Positions 20,987-29,829 of a DNA stretch of 29,829 bases are shown one piece after another. Source of the DNA: Beroe ovata (lineage: Eukaryota; Ctenophora; Nuda; Beroida; Beroidae). The stretch lies in assembly GCA_946803715.1 (NCBI GenBank), contig CAMPET010000104.1, positions 110,701 through 140,529 on the forward strand, read 5' to 3'. The notes under the pieces were generated by a model. That model searched no databases and was not told the DNA's origin. It saw nothing but the letters and a program-made list of their open reading frames with translations. Made by a program: the position numbers and the translations under genes. Position 1 is the first letter of the stretch; each line of letters opens with the position of its first letter.

Positions 20987-23264
20987 GGAGAAGAAGTGTT
21001 GACATCAGTTGGATCTATGACAACCGGTTCCCGTTCCCATGACAACAACAATCAGTCCGGTGAAAGTCCGCTATTGACGGCCAAAGCGAATCAAATCCTC
21101 GGCAGAAATACCTGGACTCAAGATTTGGATAAGGATTTTGTCAAGCTCAGTACTTCCGACTTGGATAGAGGTGAGTCGGATTGATAAAGGAAAATTAAGT
21201 GAATGTTAAGTGAAAATTTGAAATTAAGTGAATAGTAACTACCTGGTAGGTAGAGTTTTTGAATAAATCGGTAATACTTAATTCCAACTTGAATCAATAG
21301 TTACTTGAGTCTATAGAAATAAGAAACAACCTGATAATAGAGTTTATAGGAAAGTATGCTTATTTTAAGTTGGTGAATACAACCTGATAGGTTGTCAAAA
21401 AGTCACGTTAGCGAATGATATTTAATCGCCATGTGGTCACATTTTCATAAAATTGAATCACACTTTTTCACACCTCCCCCATACCCCATGCCCCCTGTCT
21501 TCACATACCCTAAGCGACCCAGAGAGCCTTCAGACTTCAAACTTAAATTAGTTATCGATAGATTTGTAGAACTTTTTCATTTACTCAGTGCAGGAAAAAA
21601 CCTCGATTTTCATACTACCTATTAGATTCTTACAGCTTAATTTCGTTAATTCTCGCCTGTTGTTACATGAGTGGTTTTTCATGGTATAAGGTTTCCACCT
21701 GATACAATTTCTTGCCCCCGCACTACTTACCCTGTTTCAATTCTGTCACTCGTCTAGCCAGTGATGAATTACCAGTGATGAATTACCAATGATTAATTAC
21801 GAATGATTATTTACCAGTGATTAATTACCAATAATTGTAGCATCACGAGAAAGTGTGCCTCACCGTAGTCTAACCAATGTCTAGTTCATCAGCGTTGCTC
21901 ACAGGTCAGAGTTACTCACAGGTGATTATATAATGATACATGTATCTTTATATCTGAAAAAACATGTCTGAAGAAATGATAATTCCTATGTGATCCACCC
22001 CTCCTCATCCACTACTCTGACTATAAATTGCAATAATGAATAATGATAATCAATGAGGATAATCAATAATGATGATTAATGGTGATTATCAAACACCTAC
22101 TCCTAGAACTTCCATGTGACATGGCATAGATCGATCAATATGTCAAAAGTTTTACATTGAAGAATTGAACATGATCAGATATATCCTTCTCCCATGGTCG
22201 GGGTCAGAAGTGGTGGACATCACGGATCACCACTCTGACTCACTTCCCCTCACTTCACCACTCTGACTCACCCCCCCTCCCCTCACTTCACCGCCCTGAC
22301 TCCCCCCTCACTTTTCATCCTCTCCCAACCATCCCTCCTCACCCTAACTCACCTCCTCAGCACCAGATCGCAAGGGAGAAGAAGAGCGGAGTGAGGTTGC
22401 AGTGGTGGAGCAGAGCGTGTTCCACCTCACCGAGACGGAGAAGTACATCCTCAAACAGATCATGAACTTGACTCATGACCGGGTTGGGCTACAGGTAGGG
22501 AGTAGCTAGGGGAGTAACAGGTAGGGAGTAACTAGCTTGGGGAGTGTTGAGCTTGAGGGACTGCTGAGCTTGACGCATGAGTGCTCAATATTAGGAAGGT
22601 CTGCGAGAGCTCATTAGGGATCTCTGTACTTAGGCACACACACAACTCGATGATGTTGTATACCAAGGTAGGTTATTAGTGCTGGTGTGAGTCGTGTGTA
22701 ATTATACTGAAACAGAAGAAGTGAAGCACTTCCATTAGAAAAATAACAGCGTGATGGAATGTTGTTGTTGGAGTATTGGGGTGTCTAGTAAGATTCGCAA
22801 GAGATCAAAAATGTGAATATTCCCACAACATGACCCCCCCCTTGTCCACCAGGCACACCGTATGCTGGCGGAGACGCACCTGATTAGAGTCCAGACTCAT
22901 ATGGAGGACGCACAACCCAGCGAGATTGCAGTGGGTGGGTATGTGCACCTGCCAAACAGGACAAAAATGAAGAGGCACTACATGAAAAAACTAGGTTTGC
23001 GCGTCGTTGTGGAGGATGATCGAAACATCCTCCAACATTCTCTTCATTCCTCTTTTTCATGATTTTTCTTCTCGGGTGTACCGGAGTGTAGAAATTTCAG
23101 TGACCCCATAGTTCGTACATGTTGAGTTCTATTTAGGCATTGATCTATGTTTGTCAGGGAGGAAAGCTCAGAAATCCGAAGTTCAAGTCCCTAAAGAATG
23201 CTGTTCACCCATCGGAAAGGAAGTCAAATACGATCCGAAAAAGCGAAGACATGACTTAAAGTAA
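20987..23264 (+). CDS. 3' exons of an unrecognised nuclear-type protein
   Basis: Four exons, 20987-21170, 22361-22494, 22853-22994 and 23158-23264, join with consistent phases (1, 0, 1) and encode about 189 residues; the 5' part was not found. The chain has a Ser/Asn-rich start (GSMTTGSRSHDNNNQSG), then LGRNTWTQDLDKDF and an acidic linker. A helical block VFHLTETEKYILKQIMNLTHD leads into QAHRMLAETHLIRVQ and IAVGGYVHLPNRTKMKRHY. A basic tail ends KKRRHDLK, resembling a nuclear localisation signal. The second copy at 27569 differs in the third exon only at synonymous sites, which confirms the frame. The stop TAA overlaps a perfect donor (AAA|GTAAGT), so the true end may be further on. The gene converges on the GALNT-like gene, stop to stop 114 bases. 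No family recognised. Confidence 0.75.
21758..21836. repeat. CCAGTGATGAATTA tandem repeat
   Basis: About five degenerate units of 14-18 bases in the large intron between the first two visible exons of the plus-strand gene. Confidence 0.9.
22203..22350 (+). repeat. CACCACTCTGACTCAC pyrimidine-rich minisatellite
   Basis: CACCACTCTGACTCAC, CACTTCCCCTCACTTCACC and related units repeat up to the acceptor of the exon at 22361, in sense orientation. Confidence 0.85.
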
Positions 23265-25282
23265 GTTACTTTCGTCCAGCTGTCAGTATTCAATGATCTC
23301 ATTCACGCATGATGTAACAACTTTTAAAAACAATGATTATATTCTGGAATTGAAACAAATATCTGAATGTAATATATTTCAAACCCATCGTGGTTGGTGA
23401 ACTGTCCATTGCTGCTCGAGCACTCTCTCGCTACAAGTCTCTAACATCACTCTACCCTCTTGTCCCTGCGATACAAAATTCATCTCCAGACATCTTCCTG
23501 ACGAAACATGAACTATTTGCCCGCTACCCTCTCTGTACTCGAAGTTCGTGTTTGATAAGTTCGGCTCTCGCCCGCACGAGTGGGATAACCCGAGTTCGGA
23601 GCCTATGGTGTTGTTGTGTTTTGTGTCCAGGCAGGGAAAATTGAATTGTGTCCCAAGGTAAATCTCTCCGGAGGCCGAAAATGCAAATAACGAATCGTGA
23701 CCTACAATCACTTTCTCGGTACGACAAAAGAGTGACGTAACGATAGCTTGGTTCTTGCTGGCGATGCAATATTCGGGATGCGACACCGAGTGAATTTCCC
23801 CCACAGCGGTGAATTTCTCACGTGACTTCAGCACCAAGTAGTGGCCAGATTTTTGGATATGCGTGAGATACCACGCGTAGTCATGGTGACAAGACTCACG
23901 CGTGACTTGGAAATCCTTGGAAATCGCGTCTGTGGGAGGAGAGAAGTGTCAGTATGAGAGTCGGATGTCAAAGACGAATTCGTGAAACTCTGACAACTTC
24001 CTTGACACCACCTACCTCTAACGCGATGAACACTCTCTACATCGTCATCTCTGAAGAACGCACTCTGAATGAACTTTTCTCTCTCACCCCCATCCCTGAT
24101 CAGATTAGCCGCCTCAGCCACACTCTCGTGGTGGAGATGATCCCACATGTGGTCGTGCCCCGGGCCCTTGTACCGGGTCAGGTCACCGTCCGGTCCATTC
24201 GCGTGGAGCACTTGTGAGCACCTGGGAGAAGAGTGGTGTCAAGGTAGGATGATGTCAGGAGAGTGCGGTGTCAACATTGCGCCGAGTGGTGTTAAGATGG
24301 AGGAAGTCAATGAAAAGTGGTGTCAAGAGGGGAGAGTGGTGTCTGGGGAGAGTGTGGTGTCAAGTGAGAGTGGTGTCAGGAGACAGCGATGAAAAGTGAA
24401 TTTGTGGTGTCAAGAGACAGTGATGTAAAGTGAATGTGTGGTGTCAAGAGGGAAAAGTGGTGTCTGGGGTGAGAGTGGTGTCAAGTGAGAGTGATGTTAG
24501 GAGACATCGATGTAAAGTGGATGTGTGGTGTCAAGAGGGCAGAGTGGTGTCCTCACCGTGTCATCCACAGACCGTCACCGCAGCACCAAGCTCTGAGGGC
24601 TAGCCGGGCATTCTCCGTGCCCCACAGCTCATCATACACTGGTTTAGGGAACATGTCCAGAAGTGTTGTTTTGTATGCTGCTAGCGCTCCGCCTAGACAT
24701 TATGAAGTAGTCTCTATCATGTGATGAATTAGCATATTATATTTTAAAGAATCTGGTGAAAACTTGGATTTTGACAAGAATTTCGAACCTTCAAGGATAA
24801 TTTCAACAATATTCCAAGCTCTACCACATAACACGTTAATAAAGGAACCCTGACAGAAGTTCACTTCCTCTCACCCATTATGGAGGATGTTTGATAGGGC
24901 TCTGACTGATCCTCTGTGGGGGGACCAGCAGCGTAATACGCAAACTGGGCGTGTCCGTAGTACATCCCTATCCCGTACGCTTTGCACACCCTCGTGTGCA
25001 GCTCCTCGTATTCCCATTCCTTGATTAGGTGCAGAGTGGGTACGGCAATTGCACGGGGTTTAGCGTGGAGTATCTCGAGAAGTGGTTCGAGCCACGTGTC
25101 TGGGGAAAATGTGTGTGTGTTTATCTGTGTGTGTGTTTGTGTGCGTACTGTGTGTGTGTGTCTGTGTCTGTGTACTGTGTGTATTATGTGTACTGTGTGT
25201 GACGTGTGTACTGCGTGTACTGCGTGTACTATCTGTACTATGTGTACTATGTGTGCTGTGTGAACTGTGTGTGTGTACTGTG
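22878..25282. repeat. Segmental duplication, copy 1
   Basis: Aligns from end to end with 27569-29829, with substitutions and small indels. It carries the last two exons of the plus-strand unknown gene and GALNT exons 5-8. The right limit is set only by the end of the window in copy 2. Confidence 0.96.
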
Positions 25283-26958
25283 TGTATTGTGTGTACTATG
25301 TGTACTGTGTGTACTGTGTGTGGACTGTGTGAACTGTGTGTACTGTGTGTGCTGTGTGTTTCTGTCTGTGTATACTGTGTACTATGTGTACTGTGTGTGT
25401 ACACTGTACTGTGTGTACTGTGTACCTGCCACCTCCACATGACTATCCAGTATGACCACCACGTTTCCCTGCGCCTCCTCCACCCCCCGTCTCCTACACC
25501 CAGTGATCCCCAGACTGGTGTTAGATCGGATGTGCCGGATTGGCAGCCCCAGTGCAGAGCTGATGGGAATGTAGAGTTATAATTTGGAGCTAGTTCTGTT
25601 GCTTCATTTCTCCAGAATTCAGGGCCGATGTTTGACTACCATTGGTGCCAAACCTAACTCTATGATGGGACATACTGACGGCTCGCTAGGTCTCTCTTAG
25701 AGAAAACACCTCGATATATCATGATTTTACCTGAACTCCAACAGCTCCCTCTCGGTTTCCTCCTTGCTGTTGTCATCGATAAGGAGTACTTCTGATAGAA
25801 GTTCCATTGGTGTTCGAAACCTGAGGTTCATGAAACATGAGAATTGCCGCGCAGATTCATCAAGTTCATTGATGATATGAGGAATGAGCATTGTCATAGG
25901 TAATGAGCCATTTCCGATTGCATCTGTATTACCACGCCCTTTATGACACGACCACGCCCATATTCATGATTTTCTGAGAGAATGTTTGACTTAACCGCAA
26001 AGTGGTGAGTGTTCTGAGCATTAAGTAGATGAGTTCGTTGTTGTAGCACATAACTACGCTGACTGCATCGTCTCTGTGTGGGGTCGTGAAATTGTCAATT
26101 AGTCGTGTTAATTGACGAGGGAGAGATATTGGGATTGTGCCAAATGTTTCGATGGATGAAATAACGTATTTTGGATATGTTTGAGTTCAAGGAATGGTGC
26201 GAGTGATATATTTTCGATCTCATTAAGTCATTTATACTCATAGCTGATAGTCTGTCTATGAATATTGAATCCATTCTTACCTACTTGAATACAATCGTAC
26301 TACCTACAAATTACAGAAAACATATTTCAATTTTCATTTCTTACCTTATTTCGGAGTATACATACCTAACAATTCCTGCGTCTCCTCCAGTGCTATGTCT
26401 CTGACAAGCAGGATCTGCCACAGGTTTACTCCTGGGAAGGAGTCCATGTGGACTACCCCAATGTAGTCTCACGTCTCTGTAGTAGGACTTACTCAGGGCG
26501 TCCACTTCGCCCGGGGTCAGGTTCACGAGTTTATCACGGTACTTTTGTTCCGTTTCTCTGATTGTCTGAAGCATGGTACTGTCTCTAGAAGTTGTGGAGT
26601 TTGATAGTTTTTGGTTCGATTCCAGCTTCATATCTTGTTGTTCTAGCTTAGCCGTATCATCATTTTGATCATCTGAATCGTCATTTCCAAATGGAATCAC
26701 ATTCTCTTGATCAACGCCAGTTTCCGTAAAATTAACGTTTTTCTGACCATCATTTTCCGTTTCCACGACTCCATCATTCACGATCTCTTGACGACTTATG
26801 TCGGTTTTATCCGTGACTCCATCACGCCCGGCGAGCATTTCCTCCTCACTTCCATTCTCACTGACCCCATAGTGCTTCATGGATAGTAGGAGGAGGAGAG
26901 GTGGGATTAGCACAAGGTAGTGGAACTTCACCGCTCTTCGTAGACGGCGGAGCGTCAT
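23379..26958 (-). CDS. GALNT: Polypeptide N-acetylgalactosaminyltransferase-like, ricin-lectin tail
   Basis: Golgi type II enzymes of this family (GT27) transfer GalNAc from UDP-GalNAc to Ser/Thr and start mucin-type O-glycans. I reconstruct eight exons: 26958-26345, 26073-25996, 25820-25731, 25559-25426, 25099-24875, 24692-24557, 24221-24016 and 23929-23379. All phases match, giving 677 residues. Residues ~12-27 are the membrane anchor, followed by a long acidic, low-complexity stem. GT-A motifs follow in order: CYNNE (214-218, for the usual FHNE), LLIDD (243-247), DSH metal site (299-301), WLEPLL (308-313), WGTEN (404-408, for WGGEN) and SQVLH (428-432, for SRVGH). Exon 8 links through YAWYL to a ricin-type lectin with CLDT, CLEM and QQW motifs. 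Metal ligands are kept, but several signature residues differ, so it is a divergent member. Activity is likely but unproven. Confidence 0.88.
24236..24547 (-). repeat. TTGACACCACTCTC minisatellite filling a GALNT intron
   Basis: On the minus (sense) strand CTTGACACCAC and CACCACTCTC units repeat about fifteen times and occupy nearly the whole intron between exons 6 and 7. The second copy (about 28935-29108) has a shorter array, so repeat number is unstable. Confidence 0.93.
25107..25423 (-). repeat. CACAGTACACA satellite filling a GALNT intron
   Basis: The ~325-base intron between exons 4 and 5 is almost entirely degenerate CACAGTACACA/CACACAG units on the sense strand. It starts at the donor and leaves only about 20 bases before the acceptor. 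The array in copy 2 (from about 29670) is differently arranged. Open frames through it on both strands are repeat artefacts. Confidence 0.95.
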
Positions 26959-27567
26959 TTCCGGGGTGTTACGATGATATTGCGGAACCCGGGCTTTTCA
27001 CCCGCACAATTCACCCAGTAGCGGGATTATTATATAGGCTGGAAGTGGAGGATATCTGCGTTGACTGTGATGACGGGGTGCGGGTTAAGTTGTCCAAGGA
27101 GTCTGGGAAACTCGCTGATCAGTTTCAGAGAATATATAAACCACGGATCCAGCTGTCAAACCGAATAAACTTTGATTTCAGGAATCTCTAAGAAACTGCA
27201 AGACGTATCAAGGAAACACTCACTAGCAGCACTTTGATATACCGAGAACACGAGTTAATGATAATGGCGGGCGCGTACGCACTCATGTGATTTATGAAGG
27301 AGTAGTACCGAGCACACACTGCACACACACACACGTCTCATGGGGTGGTGTGCGTGTCTCCGCTTGCAGCATTATAGTGGAAGGGAGGAAATTAGCTGAT
27401 AATCCTCATAGAAATCCCCATCACGATCCTATACATGGACACGATTGTACCAGTACCACTTCACGGAATAGGAAACACAGCGAGGCGTAATATGAATTCA
27501 ATATCATATTCGTGTGGCTCTGATTTCCGTATTGTCTAACAAGAGAATCAGATTGTTTGCTTGGTTG
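26959..27567. other. 5' region of the GALNT-like gene, ending at an N
   Basis: Presumed promoter and 5' UTR of the minus-strand gene. TATATAA (reverse complement of 27030-27036) lies about 72 bases before the start codon. A plus-strand frame to 27191 includes a protein-like stretch (LEVEDICVDCDDGVRVKL), but no splice context supports it. 27290-27360 holds a short CACACA run. The block ends at the N at 27568, where the second copy begins. Confidence 0.4.
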
Positions 27568-27568
27568 N
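27568..27568. other. N at the duplication junction
   Basis: Homology to 22878 onward starts at the very next base, in mid-exon. Sequence to the left has no match to the region left of 22878. This is the pattern of a contig join. Confidence 0.6.
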
Positions 27569-27963
27569 ACCTGATTAGAGTCCAGACTCATATGGAGGAC
27601 GCACAACCCAGCGAGATTGCTGTGGGTGGGTATGTGCACCTACCAAACAGGACCAAAATGAAGAGGCACTACATGAAGAAATTAGGTTTGAATCCGCGCG
27701 TCGTTGTGAGATGATCGAAACATCCTCCAAAATTCTTTTCATTCCTTTTTTCATGACTTTTCTTCTCGGGTGTACCGGAGTGTAGAAATTTCAATGACCT
27801 CATAGTTCAAACTTCAACTTGTTGAGTTCTATATAGCCATTGATCTATGTTTGTCAGGGAGGAAAGCTCAGAAATCCGAAGTTCAAGTCCCTAAAGAATG
27901 CTGTTCACCCATCGGAAAGGAAGTCAAATACGATCCGAAAAAGCGAAGACATGACTTAAAGTA
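27569..27963 (+). CDS. Second copy of the last two exons of the unknown gene, 5'-truncated
   Basis: 27569-27684 matches the exon at 22878-22994 but lacks its first 25 or so bases and its acceptor, because the copy starts at the N. 27858-27963 matches the final exon without a single difference. The five substitutions in the truncated exon are all synonymous (GCA/GCT, CTG/CTA, ACA/ACC, AAA/AAG, CTA/TTA), so the protein is the same in both copies. If the N is a contig join this is an allele, not a pseudogene. Confidence 0.8.
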
Positions 27964-28078
27964 AGTTACTTTCGTCCAGCTGTCAGTATTCAATGATCTC
28001 ATTCACGCATGATGTAACAACTTTTAAAAACAATGATTATATTCTGGAATTGAAACAAATATCTGAATGTAATATATT

Positions 28079-29656
28079 TCAAACCCATCGTGGTTTGTGA
28101 ACTGTCCATTGCTGCTCGGACACTCCCTCGCTACAAGTCTCTAACTTCACTCTTCCCTCCTGTCTCTGACCTACAAACTCCATCTCCAGACATCTTCCCG
28201 ACGGAACATGCACTATTTGCCCGCTACCCTCTCTGTACTCGAAGTTCGTGTTTGATAAGTTCGGCTCTCGCCCACACGAGTGGGATATCCCGAGTTCGGA
28301 GCCTATGGTGTTGTTGTGTTTTGTGTCCAGGCAGGGAAAATTGAATTGTGTCCCAAGGTAAATCTCTCCGGAGGCCGAAAATGCAAATAACGAATCGTGA
28401 CCTACAATCACTTTCTCGGTACGACAAAAAAGTGACGTAACGATAGCTTGGTTCTTGCTGGCGATGCAATATTCGGGACGCGACACCGAGTGAATTTCCC
28501 CCACAGCGGTGAATTTCTCACGTGACGTCAGCACGAGGTAGTGGCCAGATTTTTGGATTTGCGTGAGATACCACGCGTAGTCATGGTGACACGACTCACG
28601 CGTGACTTGGAAATCCTTGGAGATCGCGTCTGTGGGAGGAGAGAAGTGTCAGTATGAGAGTCAGATGTCAAAGACGGATTCGTGAAACTCTGACAACTTC
28701 CTTGACACCACCTACCTCTAACACGATGAACACTCTCGACATCTTCATCTCTGAAGAACGCACTCTGAATGAACTTTTCTCTCTCACCCCCATCCGTGAT
28801 GAGATTAGCCGCCTCAGCCACACTCTCGTGGTGGAGATGATCCCACATGTGATCGTGCCCCGGACCCTTGTACCGGGTCAGGTCACCGTCCGGTCCATTC
28901 GCGTGGAGCACTTGTGAGCACCTGAGAGAGGAGTGGTGTCAAGGATGATGTCAGGAGAGTGCGCCGAGTGGTGTTAAGATGGAGGAAGACAATAACAAGT
29001 GGTGTCAAGAGGGAAGAGTGAGTCCTGGGGAGAGTGTGGTGTCAAGTGAGAGTGGTGTCAGGAGACAGCGATGTAAAGTGAATGTGTGGTGTCAAGAGGG
29101 GAAAGTGGTGTCCTCACCGTGTCATCCACAAACCGTCTCCGCAGCACCAAGCTCTGAGGGCTAGCCGGGCATTCTCCGTGCCCCACAGCTCATCATACAC
29201 TGGTTTAGGGTACATGTCCAGCAGTGTTGTTTTGTATGCTGCTAGCGCTCCGCCTAGACATTATGAAGTAGTCTCTATCATGTGATGAAGTAGCATATTA
29301 CATTTTCAAGAATCTGGTGAAAACTTGGATTTTGACAAGAATTTCGAACAAGGATAATTTCAACAATATTCCAAGCCCAGCCAGATAACCCGTTAATAAA
29401 GGAACCCTGTCAGAATTTCACTTCCTCTCACCCATTATGGAGGATGTTTGATAGGGCTCTGACTGGTTCTCTATGGGGGGACCAGCAGCGTAATACGCAA
29501 ACTGGGCGTGTCCGTAGTACATCCCTATCCCGTACGCTTTGCACACCTTCGTGTGTAGCTCCTCGTATTCCCATTCCTTGATTAGGTGCAGAGTGGGTAC
29601 GGCAATTGCACGGGGTTTAGCGTGGAGTATCTCGAGAAGTGGTTCGAGCCACGTGT
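28079..29656 (-). CDS. GALNT: Second copy of GALNT-like exons 5-8, runs off the edge
   Basis: Exons 29656-29432, 29253-29118, 28921-28716 and 28629-28079 have the same lengths and phases as copy 1 and no stop or frameshift, so this copy is intact as far as it is visible. It keeps WLEPLL, WGTEN, SQVLH and the lectin CLDT and QQW motifs. Most protein differences from copy 1 lie in the last 44 residues of the lectin domain (for example Q/K, L/S, R/G, M/K, S/P); the middle of the exon is nearly identical. The 5' exons would lie beyond the right edge. Either an allele or a recent paralogue. Confidence 0.85.
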
Positions 29657-29829
29657 CTGGGGAAAATGTGTGTGTGTTTGTGTGCGTACTGTGTGTGTGT
29701 GTCTGTGTCTGTGTGTGTGTACTGTGTGTATTATGTGTACTGTGTGTGACGTGTGTACTGCGTGTACTGCGTGTACTATTTGTACTATGTGTACTATGTG
29801 TGCTGTGTGAACTGTGTGTGTGTACTGTG

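Larger units (their letters stand above)
27569..29829. repeat. Segmental duplication, copy 2
   Basis: Collinear with 22878 to about 25282 and running off the right edge. Exon lengths are preserved exactly (142-base exon truncated by the junction; GALNT exons of 551, 206, 136 and 225 bases), while introns carry indels, mainly in the minisatellites. Confidence 0.96.

Noticed and set aside
23390-24217. Plus-strand frames opposite GALNT exons 7 and 8
   Set aside because: Antisense shadows. The minus-strand frames carry family motifs and correct splice phases.
25060-25582. CVCVLCVLC and THSTHS repetitive proteins
   Set aside because: Translations of the CACAGTACACA satellite inside an intron.

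Overview
The window is nuclear DNA from an animal. Every gene I could reconstruct is split by GT-AG introns, and the recognisable products are metazoan or eukaryotic: Mediator subunit 21, a MOSPD2-type CRAL-TRIO protein and a Golgi polypeptide GalNAc-transferase with a C-terminal ricin-type lectin. MED21 introns are only about 80 to 160 bases, genes lie close together in places, and CpG has not been depleted. A small-genome marine invertebrate such as a sponge would fit, but that is inference. I see no prokaryotic, viral or CRISPR feature.

Layout, left to right. 1-2.8 kb: a CA microsatellite, AT-rich DNA and one GC-rich proline-rich terminal exon (+). 2841-2944: a perfect 49-bp-arm hairpin. 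3091-3822: MED21 (+, four exons). 4245-5085: an orphan exon, a ~150 bp tandem duplication and a ~440 bp insertion. 5374-5559: six CACGTG-type boxes, then a two-exon 92-residue single-pass membrane protein (5680-6160, +). 7171-8789: a four-exon, 214-residue multi-pass membrane protein (+). 8.8-14.4 kb: mostly gene-poor DNA with short tandem repeats. 14474-14564: a likely first coding exon (+). 15539-16522: a protein of two three-repeat units (-). 17173-17631: the 5' exons of a MOSPD2-like gene (+), cut off by an N at 17696. On the other side of that N is a secreted Cys/Gly/Ala-rich protein (-). 18.2-21 kb: gene-poor, with tRNA-related SINE-like pieces. 20987-23264: the 3' exons of an unrecognised gene (+). 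It converges on an eight-exon GALNT-like gene (23379-26958, -).

From 27569 to the right edge the sequence repeats 22878 to about 25282 with a few percent divergence. It starts directly after an N, in the middle of a coding exon. This is either an uncollapsed second haplotype joined during assembly or a real tandem duplication. Divergence between the two copies is very uneven: 258 identical bases sit beside a 116-base patch with about 16 differences in the lectin domain. The genes do not form an operon or one pathway. The most interesting signals are the CACGTG cluster before the small membrane protein, the perfect hairpin, the mosaic divergence of the GALNT lectin domain, and sense-oriented minisatellites that fill the introns.
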